Below, piece after piece: positions 48,953 to 60,800 of a DNA stretch of 64,000 nucleotides; position 1 is the first letter of the stretch; every line of letters begins with the position of its first letter. The notes beneath the pieces were generated by a model. The model did no database searches and was not told where the DNA came from. It worked only from the letters and a program-made list of their open reading frames with translations. Source of the stretch: Maea johnstoni (lineage: Eukaryota; Annelida; Polychaeta; Spionida; Magelonidae); assembly GCA_963942565.1 (NCBI GenBank), contig OZ012700.1:6479721-6543720 (forward strand). Reading direction: 5' to 3'. The position numbers were made by a program, and so were the translations under genes.

Positions 48953-49066
48953 ATAATAATAAAAATAATAATAATTGATTCTTTGATTTAGCGCCCTTTC
49001 CAGCTTTATGTTCAAAAGCGCTTTAAAGAATGGGCAGTGGTCAGATGTTTATGGTCCATACACATA
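48953..49066 (-). mobile_element. CR1/L2 3' tail fragment (minus strand)
   Basis: On the minus strand it reads AAAGCGCTTTTGAACATAAA, then GGAAAGGGCGCTAAATCAAA and (ATT)n, matching the tail of the LINE at 13,977-14,047. It lies just after the stop codon of the spliced minus-strand gene and so forms part of its 3' UTR or flank. Confidence 0.7.
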
Positions 49067-49073
49067 TAGATGT

Positions 49074-52000
49074 CTATTGTGGCAGGGGAATGACATCTTT
49101 AAGGAAAGTATCTTGTCTTGCATTGTCCTCCACAAACTTCACTGTGTATTTTCCTGAAAAAACAAACAATACACTTGTAAACATCCCGGGCCATAAACTA
49201 CAAATATTCCCCATTGAAATACATGATCATGAAATATATTAGGAATGTTTAGAACAGGTAAACTAGATTTTGCTGCTGACTACTCAAGTGACCGCAGAAT
49301 TCTTATACGTTTAATATGGTTTCATTTTAACTTGTTTTCACTTTTAAAATGTTTTTGAATATAACTATTGGACACTATTTTATTTCAGAATTTCCAAACA
49401 AGGATAGTACTACTTTAAGTATTGCTTTAAATTTTCTTTGAGTGATTGGTCAGCTGATACATAAATTCAACCCACCTTCCTCCACAACAGCCAAGACTAC
49501 GCCCTCATACCACTGTCCAGTTGGCATCCACTTCGCACACACCCACGATCCCTTTTTAATCTGGAAAGAATGATAACAAAATGATCAGAAACATATTCTC
49601 AGTTATAGTGGAAATGATCATACATTATAATATCTGACATCAGGTTTTAATTCATGCAATTTATTCTAGTGATGTATCCACTCCGGTCGTTCTCAGTCAG
49701 TAAAGAGTACAAAACACTTGGTATGAAGATAAAATGAAAAAACATTGTCAGTATTATCACTGCAGATGGAATATTTTAATCAAAGATATAGAAATATCTC
49801 TAGTTCTTGTTCATTATTTTAAGATGAATTCCAGTTTCAAATTACCTCTTCAGTTCGCGTTGCTTCGACTCTTTTTTCGGCAACTTTTCTTCTATTCCTT
49901 TCACTGCTTAGTTCGGACTCCACCCCAGCAAGTTTTAGTTTTAGACTCTTGAGCGAATTTTTGCTTTGCTCTCCAAGGAGAGCCAAGCTTGCATGAGCCT
50001 TTTTCAGCTCTTCCTTCAACTCCTTTACATGCATGTTAGTCTGAAGAAAGAAAATACGGCAGTGTGTAGAGGCAGTGTCTAAAGAATGTTGATGCATCAT
50101 ACAAATTCAACATTTAAACATGAATCTTCTGGATGTTAGATGCAGATTCCCCACTTCTAGTACACATTCTATTATATTTCGACAGTACGTAAATTTGTTT
50201 TGGTTCTCATTGCACCAAAATAATGTTATTTACCTTAAATTCTTCAAATAAAATATTTTAAGAATTTAGTTTCTTTTGAATCACCTTTGTATACACCACT
50301 TATAGTCTAAAACTGTTCATTGTTTTGTGAATATTTTTACTTATTTATTGCTTTGTTATTGTTTTTAACAATAACAAAGGACCATTGTTTTACACAGTTT
50401 TTATGGCACTAAATGGCCTTTGTGTGCCGATGTGCCTTTAAGCAATCATTCATTCATTCATTCATTCACCTTCTAGATTTCTCCTTGACGAGAATAATTA
50501 GAACCTTAATCTCTGTTCTTACCTCCTGCACTTGCTTCATGCGAGCATCATCTGCAACTTTCCTTTTTTTCTTCTCTTCCTCAACTTCACACTCAAGTTC
50601 GCTCTACCTCTTCTTAAACACCTCTCTTTCTCTTTTTCCTATTCTGTTTTCCCTTCGCTGTTGACTTCTTGTTGGCCTTGGGTCCCAGACAATGCCTTCT
50701 CAGCTGTCCTAAAAACATTTTATTGATAGTACTGTAAAACAGGCAGTGCGATTAATTTGCGATTACGCGAACTAGAATCACCCTCGCGAACTTACCACAC
50801 GCAATCTATTGGGTGCGTAGTTACTCTATCCACCACTGGAGGTGATGGTGCATCAGTCAGTGAATCTCACCCCTAGACGGTCGAGGCTGAAACGAGAGAG
50901 ATACGTCCAATAACTTCACAAAACCATTATAATATGATACATTGGTAACTTATGAATAAGTATAAATCTTTAAAATAATGAAATTGTTTGTGCCGTGAAT
51001 TTGTCTATTTACGGCAAGAATTCAATTTGCAGTTTGCGAGTATATACGGCTATAGTGTGAAATCACCCCTGGCTGGTCCGAGACTAAAACAAAGAGGAAT
51101 ACATGCAACAACTTTACAAAATCAGCAAGGTATCATAAAATAATTCTCATATTTACATGTCCAACACTGGGGAAACTTGTGCCAAGTTATAGCCACAAGA
51201 TGGCTGACGAATCTTTACATTGTTTGATTCATGTTCAGTTCAATAGATGGTGCTGTAGAAGTAGCTCGCTTCCGAGATAAAGTACACGCGAAAAACCCAA
51301 AAATCAGCTTTTGTCAAAAAAATTCTAGCGCAATATATACCTATTCGACAGTATTTGCTACATTGCCTAAATCTATGAATTCTCTTCAATGATAAAAAGG
51401 TGGTGCACAAGAATAACCATCAAGCTAACTTACTTATGAATGACCTCTTAGACACCTACTTAAGAGGTTTTTCAGTTGCAATCATAAATGTGTTAAAAAA
51501 ACGTAAGTTATTCAATGTTAATAGACTCACATTTCCCAAGATCAATTCATTTTAAGATTCCTTACTTAATCGTTGGTATTCCTTTCCTGAATTCCTCAAG
51601 AGTTATATGGCCATCCAATAGATCCCTTATCAGTTTCACTTGTTCCTTAGGGTTTGGGTCTCCTTTGGTCAAGTTCCTGATATGGTGCTTCATAAGGGCA
51701 CCCTAGCCTTGTCCAGGCACTTTCTTCTCTTTCCAAGCAACATATAGATCCTCAATAGCATTCCACACGCAGGGTTGAACCTGTGCTACCTGCATGTGGT
51801 AGCCAAAGGAACCAATCAACCTTTTTTCATCTTTCTTGTCAGTGCCTGGCTGTAGATTTTTTTTTTACATTTAGGTAATTGTCCTTAATACAGGTTTTAA
51901 AAATGCCTACATATACAGTGAAAACTTTCATATTTAGTGATACCTTTGACTATCCTACTATTAACTATATTAGGAGTCTAACATCATAGTGCCAAGATGA

Positions 52001-53400
52001 TATCCTCATTTAGATATAATTCTAACTTATGATTTTGCTTTACCTCTTTTGAAAATCCCAATATCTCCTTCATTTCTTTCTTCCATTTCTTCATTGGTGC
52101 AGTACAGTGGAAGTTTTCATTCCCTTTTCCTTCCCTCATCACCTTCACTAGCTGAGCCCTGAATAGCCTGACATAATCCTCGTAGCTAGTTGATTTGCAG
52201 ATCTCTTCTTATCTGAAAAATGGTAAAAATAATTATTTTTTACTGTTACAACAAAATAATGTATTTTAGTGTGTATAGTTTTGCTGCGGTAACTTATAGT
52301 AAATTTTTTGTATTTCGAATGACAATTTAAGACAATGGAGTTAAGTAAATGAGGAAAGAAAGGTGACGGATTGTTACCAAGAAAGCAAGTGTTAAATCAA
52401 ACAATTGACCATCCCTTCCTGTTATGATATGTTATGGACTTCCAACATTTTGGCATCCATTGGTGAAACTTTTCTACTTTGTTTAAGACTACTTAATAGA
52501 TTCTTTTGTCAATGGCAAAAACATGAATACAATATGGCATTATCTATTATGATCGTAGGACACCTTCAAGGCAAGGGTTTCAGGATTCTAATGCAGGATC
52601 TGCGGCAAGTTCTTGTAAGGATCAATTCTAGTGTGGTTACCACCAAGTACTTCCACACGCCTACCTCCAGCCACTGCCAATGTTGTAACGTCTGTTTCTG
52701 ATGTACATCCAACCATAATTGTAAACCTTGAATCAGGTCTCTCCTTTATTTCCTTCTTTAGTTTTGCGACATGTGCTTTATCTGCATTTCGATACAGAAT
52801 ACCAGCACTTGGCTCATACAGGTTCTGTACATGAACCTTTACAAATGAACCTGTAAATAAATGTATATTATTAGTGGTGACAAAGAAGGAAAAGACAACA
52901 AAAATAGAGAATAAACCTAAATCATATATATATATACATATATATATATATAATCTATGTGTATATGTACTGTGACTTTTGCCATTAACCCTTTCATGTT
53001 TAACAGTTCAATGATAGTAGTTCTTAAAACAATACAATACAGTGACTGAACCTGGTTTTTCCAAACAAGGCTGTATTCTCCTCAAAATTCCTTTTGGTTG
53101 GGCAGAAATGATGACCGATTCCAGGTTGTCTACGAAGTTAAGTGTCCACTCCTGATTCATTGTTTTGATGTTGATAATGCTTAGTGCAATTTCTTATCAA
53201 AATATCTGTTCATGTAAAATCTTACTAGGACTATATTGATTATATGCAGGAGAAAGTTAGATGATGCACCCTCAACAGCTGAAGCTAATATGGCTTATAT
53301 GGCTATGGGCTGCTGCACATCATGCAGGTATGGGGCCTCAGTCATCTGGAGGTTGATGGGAACCACCGGTTGTCCCACATCCTCTGGCTGTTGTGTGATC
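49074..53400 (-). CDS. about nine-exon gene: ParB-like motif, coiled coil, Tudor-like C-terminus
   Basis: Minus-strand exons with GT/AG borders: 53,400-53,226 (weak); 53,179-53,052 (WTLNFVDNLESVIISAQPKGILRR); 52,850-52,564 (SFVKVHVQNLYEPSAG ... FTIMVGC ... VEVLGGNHTRI); 52,207-52,044 (TSYEDYVRLFRAQLVKVMREG); 51,849-51,566 (GSFGYHMQVAQVQPCVWNAIEDLY ... MKHHIRNLTKG); 50,708-50,523 and 50,040-49,846 (Lys/Glu-rich coiled coil); 49,560-49,476 (IKKGSWVCAKWMPTGQWYEGVV); 49,153-49,074 (KYTVKFVEDNARQDTFLKDVIPLPQ-stop). Most joins keep phase: 53,052/52,850, 52,044/51,849, 51,566/50,708, 50,523/50,040, 49,846/49,560 and 49,476/49,153. The join 52,564/52,207 is uncertain. In-frame TAG codons occur near 52,591, 51,709, 50,627 and 50,594, and a TAA in the first exon. 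VLGGNHTR resembles the ParB/sulfiredoxin fold; the C-terminus resembles a Tudor/SH3-like barrel. Either a young pseudogene or a gene with unusual decoding. Confidence 0.62.
50245..50468 (+). mobile_element. truncated Nimb 3' end in an intron
   Basis: About 225 bp matching the Nimb 3' UTR (including the stem-loop and GATGTGCCTTTAAG tail) with (ATTC)n. It lies in the intron between exons 50,708-50,523 and 50,040-49,846 of the minus-strand gene, in the opposite orientation to that gene. Confidence 0.88.
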
Positions 53401-53675
53401 CTGCCTCATTTGCATTTATTATCTTCAGTACATAACATCACTCATGGGAACCCTGTGGGACACACACGCCATCTTGTTTCCAGCTTAGTGTATTGTAATT
53501 TGGTCTCCTACCATGAGAAATCGAAATTTCAGGGTGGTGGTGTTTTCTCTTTCCTCCTTTTGAGCATGAAGATGGTCAATTGTAAGAGGGGTTGTTAAAA
53601 GCAGACACATCTCTTTCTCCATTAGACTCCTCATCCAGTGATCAGTAGTTCAATCAGTTAATTATGATCATCTAA
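53401..53675. other. no gene seen upstream of the spliced gene
   Basis: The 5' end and promoter of the minus-strand gene should lie here or beyond, but no convincing first exon was found. Confidence 0.35.
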
Positions 53676-53840
53676 TTGGTGGTAGTAGTAGTAGTAGTAG
53701 CAGCAGCAGCATTAGTAGTAGGAGTAACAGTAGAGGTATCAGTAGTCGTAGTAGTAGTAGAAGCAGCAGCAGTAGAAGTAGGAGCAATAGTAGCAGTATC
53801 AGTAGTAGTAGTAGTAGGAGGAGGAGTAGTAGTAGTAGTA
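53676..53840. repeat. (TAG)n/(CAG)n trinucleotide tract
   Basis: Imperfect GTA/GCA/GGA triplets, ending exactly where Nimb copy 2 begins. The Leu-rich minus-strand frame over it is compositional. Confidence 0.92.
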
Positions 53841-54677
53841 TGAATGCTAGAACTTCAATGAAAATGTGCTGGGACATGGTTCGTAAAATCAAGGGTAAGG
53901 GGGGCTGTATATCGGTAAAACATATTCAGAAGAATGGCGAAAAATAGCACAACCAAGGGATATTGCCAACACCATTGGGGAGGTAATATCCTTCAGTTCC
54001 TCCTCTGCACATTATTCTCCTAAATTCCAACGGATCAAAATTAGACAAGAGAGAGACAACCACATAGATTCCTTTCGGATAATTCTGAACCATACAATCA
54101 ACCTTTTTCAATAGACAAGCTCAGGACTGCGCTTGGTAAAGCCAATGACACAGCCCCTGGTCCGGATCAAATACATTACCAGATTTTAAAGCATCTTCCT
54201 GAAGCTTCTCTCCAGTGCTTTTTAAAGGTTTGTAATGATATTTGGGAAACTGGAGAGTTTCCCAGTTCCTGGAGAGAAGCCACCATCATACCCATTGCCA
54301 AGCCAGGAAAAGACTCCAAAGATCCAAATAATTACCGCCCAATAGCTTCGACCAGTTGTGTCTGTAAGACCATGGAACAAATGCTAAACGATCGTCTTCC
54401 TTGGTATCTTGAATCTTCTTCACTCATCATGGAAGCCCAAAGTGGCTTCCGGAAAACATGCAGCACAATGGATCATCTTGTGCGATTTGAGACTTTTATA
54501 AGAGAGGCATTTTAAAATGGGGAACATGTGGTGTCTGTCTTTTTCGACCTGGAAAAGGCATATGACACCACTTGGAAATATGGCATTATGAAAGATTTAC
54601 ATGATATGAACCTCAGGGGACGTTTGCCCCTTTTTATTAATTTTTTTTCATCTGAAAGGAAATTTCGAGTCAAAGTA
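53841..54677 (+). pseudogene. Nimb LINE copy 2, left part
   Basis: Matches copy 1 ORF2 from MNARTSMKKCWDMVRKIKG through the motif A region (VFFDLEKAYDTTWKYGIMKDLH) to ERKFRVKV, with frame breaks and stops (one just before 54,515). 5'-truncated at the trinucleotide tract. Interrupted at the TA at 54,676-54,677 by a DNA transposon; it resumes at 62,845. Confidence 0.9.
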
Positions 54678-54693
54678 CCCTTACGAAAAAAGA

Positions 54694-54930
54694 ATGTATT
54701 GTCAGTGTGTTGCCAGTTTATTGTCATTGTATCGTCATCGTGCATCCAGTGTGCTGTCAGTGTGTTGATCGTCTGTTACCAGACCTGACAGTTTAGTGCC
54801 AGCCTATTGTCATTTAGAAACCAGTGTAATACCAGCTTAGAGTCAGTGTGATGTCAGGTCTGACATCACACTGACAACAATGATATGCCACTTAAACCAG
54901 GTTAGTGTCAGTTTAATGTCAGATATGACA
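54694..54930. repeat. subterminal 11-bp motif array, left end
   Basis: Repeated TGTCAGTGTNN-type motifs, first in forward and then in reverse orientation (ACATCACACTGACAACA near 54,862), with diverged intermediates. Confidence 0.75.
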
Positions 54931-55155
54931 GCAGCATCGGGCAACTAAGTGTATAAATATTGTGATTTTCAAATTATCAAATTTCAGTGAGTCCTGACAG
55001 CAGTATTAAATTTTGATTCAAACACTGACACTTTAAAACAACTTGAAATGTCAAGAACACGCTCAGCTGACACCTGAGTTATCAGGTATCTGACCTGAAA
55101 TTTCAAATTTTTAATGTCTGGGATTTCTGTTTTATGTAGAAAACAGACTGTTTGT

Positions 55156-55171
55156 AAACTATTTTGCCAAA
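55156..55171. repeat. left target-site duplication of the L1-type LINE
   Basis: AAACTATTTTGCCAAA, repeated perfectly at 61,727-61,742. Confidence 0.93.
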
Positions 55172-55227
55172 CTTTTTGTGTTCTTGCTATAGTTGGTCTG
55201 TGATAACTATCTAATCTCTGAACCAAA

Positions 55228-55790
55228 TAGAGGGTAAATATATTCACAGAGGAACTTGATAAACATTTTTAAAAAAATTTTTTTTCTCTTTCTCACTCTG
55301 TAGTTTTTCGAAACAGTGGTTGAAAAAAGGAACTCTACTTAGGTCTGGTCTGAGTTATTCACCAATAGAGAGTAAATATATTCACAGAGGAATTTGATAA
55401 ACATTTTTTTAAAAAAAAAATAATTTTTTTCTCACTTTGTATTTTTTTCGAAACAGTGTTTGAAAAAAAGAACTCTACTTAGGTCTGGTCTGAGTTATTC
55501 ACCTATAGTGAGGACTAAAATACTCACAGCAGAGCTCAATACTCACCTGGCCACTGTGGCTGTACAGGGTAGACATCATACATACCGAGAAACTTTGTAA
55601 AAATTTGTAAAAAATATTTTTTCTCCTAAAAAATATCGTGCCAGGTTCTGGCTAGAGCTATTTACCTAATACTTGCCAATAAAGAGTGAGTATTGTACAT
55701 TCACAGCGGAACCTATTATAAATATCTTGGTACATAGTGTTTTTATTTTTTTTCCTTTGGCTCGTAGCCCTTTGGAATACTTACCTGATT
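55228..55790 (+). promoter_or_regulatory. tandem ~140-bp 5' UTR monomers of the L1-type LINE
   Basis: AGAGNGTAAATATATTCACAG starts at 55,229 and 55,368 (about 140 bp apart, close copies). Two more diverged monomers start near 55,507 and 55,678. Repeated promoter monomers are known from mouse L1 5' UTRs; promoter function here is inferred. Confidence 0.6.
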
Positions 55791-56804
55791 GATTGTTAAA
55801 TATTACACATATAAAAAACTTTTTTTTTCAACGGTCAATGCATATACCCTAGGCACTCGAGAGTTCATACTCTGACCTAGCCACTCAGTGAGTCTACTAT
55901 ATTGATACTGTATATATTGCAGTTAAGCCTGTACGTGGTGAACTTTATCAGGTCTGCACTATTACCTACATTGTGTGACACCGTTGTTATACACGAAGAG
56001 ACAGAGGCTGAAAGGGGCGAATCCCCTTTTTGATTAGTGCATATACTGTGTTACATTAATAGTATTGTTATACACGAAGAGATAGAGTCAGTGCATAGAG
56101 TCTTCGACTAAGTGCATATACTGTGTTTCATTACTGGTATTGGAGTGTTTGAAAGTGTGGAACTCCATGAATATATAACCTGAGTGGAATAGAAGTGTAT
56201 TATCCTAAAAAGTATTAAGGAAAACTCAATTAACTCCTTCCTGTCTTTCTTGACAGTTGGCTGAAATCTAAATTTTATAGTAATATCTTTACTTAGATCA
56301 CAGAATAAAAATATACTTTCTTAGTTTCTCCTTACATTGCCGAAATAATTCAGACACTGGGCACATTATAGGGGAGAAACATACCCTACCCAACCAATAC
56401 CACAATATTCCACATAGGTTATAAACTTTGTATACTGACACTTTTGGATATAGGGAACACAGTGCTTTTTTCAGGCAGGAGTCAAGAACAACAAGGTAAC
56501 CTTTACTTATGAAACATTCCTGATACTGTATAGGTGTAATCTGAGGGTGTATAATCTCTACTTCTGAAACAATAGGTGCACACTTCGGGTATATACCAGT
56601 TGAGAAAACTTTACCAGACTAGTTACTATCTGCCTGAGAAACACTGTCTACCAATATTCCTTATCCACAGCACCATAACTTCCTGTAAAACCTTCAGTAC
56701 GGAATTAAATATTCCAATACATATTTGATATTCTTGTGATTACCACCCAACTTACAACCCCCTAACCAAAACTCCTGAACATAGGTATACAATAACATCG
56801 AAAT

Positions 56805-57686
56805 ATGAGTAAGAGAAAACAATCCTCTGCACCCTCACCCTATCCTACACGCATGAGAGGGGGAGACAAAACCGGCCCAATGAGTTCAGACAGGAGTGAA
56901 GATATGTCAGAAAGTAGCGATACCGAGATAACAAACCAGGAAGACACAGAACTAGTAGATAATACTGTCACATGGCAAAGAATTAAGGAACTAGTAGTAA
57001 CAATGAAAGATAGCATCAATGAGAATACTAATCAGGCAATAGGTGATATAAAATCAGATGTTTCTCATATCAAAGTACAGATGGAGAAATATAATGGTAC
57101 TATTGAGGAAGTGCAAAGCAGAGTTAGTCAAGTTGAAGACAGAGTAGATAAGATGGAAGACCTAAGAAGTGAGGTCGAAACTCTTAAGAAGTACCATGCT
57201 GACCATATCAAGGAGATGAACAAAGAAGCATGTAGGGTAAGAAGGAATAACATGATAATCAATGGCATTCCGGGCACTTCAAAGAATAAGCAGGATGCGA
57301 AGAAAGCCTTCAGAACCTTCATTATAGATGGCCTAGAGCTAGGCACCGAGTGGCTAAAAAATGTGGAGGTAGAAGAACTCTATCGATTCCCGGCTAAAAA
57401 GACAGATGAGACATCTTGGCCACTATTTGTTAGACTAGAGAAAGTGAAGTACAAGGAAGAGATGTACAAAGCAGCCTTCAAATTAAAAGACAAAGGCTTC
57501 TCAATGCGCAACGACCTGGCACCATGGTTGCTGGTCGAAAGAAGTAAACTCTACATCGAATCAAAGAGGTTACAGGAAAGCCCCCATTACCTTAAAACCA
57601 GAATGAGAGACACTTACGACAAAGTGTGGTTGGAGATTAGGAAAACAGACAATGATGATTGGAAGACTTGGGACGGGAAAACTTAA
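56805..57686 (+). CDS. L1/Tx1-type LINE ORF1 (RNA-binding chaperone-like)
   Basis: 293 codons from ATG 56,805. The N-terminus is polar and basic/acidic (residues 1-50). Then a heptad-rich coiled coil (~60-130: IKELVVTMKDSI ... VSQVEDRVDKMEDLRSEVETLKKYHADHIKEM), an RRM-like core (~140-225: RRNNMIINGIPG ... VEVEELYRFPAKK ... WPLFVRLEKVKYKEEMYKAAFKLKDKGFSMRNDLAPWLLVER) and a basic C-terminal region. This is the layout of L1 ORF1p, a trimeric RNA chaperone that packages the LINE RNA. ORF2 opens 162 bp downstream of its stop codon. No break seen. Confidence 0.88.
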   Translation: MSKRKQSSAPSPYPTRMRGGDKTGPMSSDRSEDMSESSDTEITNQEDTELVDNTVTWQRIKELVVTMKDSINENTNQAIGDIKSDVSHIKVQMEKYNGTIEEVQSRVSQVEDRVDKMEDLRSEVETLKKYHADHIKEMNKEACRVRRNNMIINGIPGTSKNKQDAKKAFRTFIIDGLELGTEWLKNVEVEELYRFPAKKTDETSWPLFVRLEKVKYKEEMYKAAFKLKDKGFSMRNDLAPWLLVERSKLYIESKRLQESPHYLKTRMRDTYDKVWLEIRKTDNDDWKTWDGKT

Positions 57687-57848
57687 AGCAATTCACAAAT
57701 GCGGGGCCCAGCATTTGACATGACGTGATATATAATGGTCATAAAAAAGGGGGGAGAAGGGGTTTAATACTAATCCACATAATTAACGCTGTTTATAAAG
57801 TTTGTAAAAATTCTCCAGAGTCAAGTCTAGAATACATTGTCTACATAA

Positions 57849-60800
57849 TACTACCCCAAAAACTCAAAAGGCGATAATCTTAAAATAGGATCAGTAAACT
57901 GCAGAGGCCTATCAAAAAGGGAAAAAAGAGTTGATTTCTTTGAAAAATTTAAAAAAGAGAAATACGATATTATCTTTTTGCAAGATATCCACTGGGATAT
58001 AAATACAGAAAATAAAGCTAGACAGGAATGGAACTACACAATGATAAGCTCTCCAAACACAACGCTGGCTAGAGGCACAGCTATACTTTTCAATAATACT
58101 TTCGAATTCGAAACTAAGAACAAAATTATAGATAAAAGTGGAAACTATTCTATTGTAGAAATAACACTACCTAATAAACTATCAATAGTACTATGTTGCA
58201 TCTATGGACCTAACATAGACAACCCAGCATTTTACCAAACAATTGAGGAAAAGATCCTTTCCTTTAATAACCCAATTGTCATAATGGGAGGTGACTGGAA
58301 TGCAACATTAGATTTCTCGAAGGACAATATAAATTACGTAAACCACAACAACCCCAGAACAGTGAAGGCTATAAAAAAACTCTCTAAAAATTTAAATCTA
58401 GTAGATGGCTGGAGAATAGCGAACCAAGACTTTTCAAAATTTACATGGAGTCAGGGAATATCAGGAAAACAAGCCCGTTTGGATTACTTCCTGTTAAGTG
58501 AAGAGATGTTGACAATTTCGAACAATTTTAAGATCGGGAATAAATACCGGTCAGACCATAGTATTATCTCATTTAACATAATAACATCAAATGATAAACG
58601 AGGCCCCGGGATATGGAAGTTTAATAATGATTTGTTAAAAAATAAAGACTTTATCAAAATGATAAAAACAGAAATCAACTACCACAAAACAACATATGCA
58701 GCAACCCCTTATAAACCAGAGTATATAGAATCGATCGCTCATGGGTTTGAAATCATGATAGATCCATCTCTATACTGGGAAACCCTACTTGTCACATTAA
58801 GGGGAGAAATCATTAGATTTTCCAAAAAACTAAAAAGAGAGTTAAATATCAAAGAGAAAAAACTAGAAAGGGAAATAACAGAACTTAATAATATTATAAA
58901 TACAGGTCAATACTCAAAGCAACTTTATAACAACTTAATACAAAAGAATGAGGAGATGATTGAAATAAGGAAAAAAGAACTAAATGGCATGCAAATAAGG
59001 TCTAGGGCAAACTGGCTAGAATATGGCGAAAAGCCAAGTAAATTTTTCTTGAATATGGAGAGTAAAAATACCATTAATAAAAATATGAAAGAATTAGAAA
59101 CGGAGTCAGGGAAGATAACAAATCAAAAAGAAATATTAGACGCAGTCAAAAACTTTTATGAAAACCTTTATAAAAAAGAAACATTCACTAAACAACCAGA
59201 ATACTATCCAAATATAGTACCTCAAAAAATTAGTGAACAAGAGAAGGAAAAACTAGAAGGCCCCATAACAAAGGAAGAACTAGATATAGCGCTAGGAAAA
59301 TCTAAAAATAATAAATCCCCAGGATTAGACGGATACAGCCCTGAATTTTACAAATTCTTTTGGCCACAAATAGGAGATTTTTTTCTGGATTGTATAAACA
59401 ATAACTTTAATAAAGGAAAATTAACATGTACCCAATCCCAAGGAGTAATAACTTGCCTCCCAAAAACAGGTAAATTAAGGAATCAGTTAAAAAATTGGAG
59501 ACCGATCTCCTTGCTTAATACATCATATAAACTTATATCGCTATGTATTACAAACAGAATTAGACCCTTACTTAACAATATCATAAGTCAGGAACAGAAA
59601 GGTTTTTTGGAGAACAGATCTATTGCGGACTGTTCCCGATTAATCTATGATATAATTTCAGAAACAGAACTCATGGATAAAAGTGGTTTAATCCTTTTAG
59701 TAGATTTCCAGAAGGCTTTTGATAGTCTGTCTTGGGAATTTATCGATGAAGTACTAGATAATTTTAACTTTGGTCAAAATCTGAAAAAATGGATAAAAAT
59801 GTTCCAAATAAATTCTAACTCCCGAATAATTTTAAACGGGCACCTGTCAGAACCCTTTCCCCTGGAAAGGGGATGTAGACAAGGTGACCCAATTTCACCA
59901 TATATCTTCATACTATGCTCGGAATATCTCACACAAGCCTTCAAAAAGGACAAAAATGTTAAAGGCATAAGACTAGGCGAAAAAGAACACAAACTCTGCC
60001 AATACGCGGACGACACGTCCATATTTTTAGAAGCCTCTGAGAAAAACCTTAGGAATAGCCTTAAAATATTAAATTGGTTCCATTTTAAGTCAGGATTGCA
60101 GGTGAATATCACAAAAACAAAAGTTATTCGCATAGGTAACATCAGGGAGACAGACCGCAGGTTTTGCAGGGAAAATGATCTTGACTGGGTATACGAATTT
60201 ACTGCCCTGGGAATAGATTATAATATGAGGAGTTTAGAAAATATCACTGAACAAAATATACTGCCAAAAATCGAAAAGATGGAAGGAACCTTAAAATCTT
60301 GGGGTTTTAGAAATATCACCCCGCTAGAGAGAGTGACCATACTGAAAAGTTTAGTACTATCAAAAATAACGCACATACTCCAAGCACTTCCCACCCCCCC
60401 TAAACAACTACTAACTACGATTGAACACTTATGTTTTGAATTTATTTGGGGTAAGAAACGGCACGAAGTAAAGAAAGAAACTGCCTATAAAGATACAAAG
60501 GATGGTGGTTTAAAAATGATGAACATTGTTGAATTTGATCATAGTCTTAAATTAACATGGCTAAGGAAAATATTAACAACTGAACCCGACTGGATAGAAT
60601 TTCCAAAGAAATATAAGATTGACAGACTAATGTTTACAGATAGCAAAATACATACTACTATATTATGTACAATCAAAAACAAATTTTGGAAAAGCGTGGC
60701 ATTAGCATACGTAAGTTGGTACAAAGCACTAAAGAAATCTACGAAAATTCCAATTGAGTATACACCCATATGGGGAAATGCTTTGTTCAACGTCCCTTTT

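Noticed and set aside
53668-53892. Leucine-rich minus-strand frame
   Set aside because: Produced by the (TAG)n/(CAG)n triplet tract; no protein signal.
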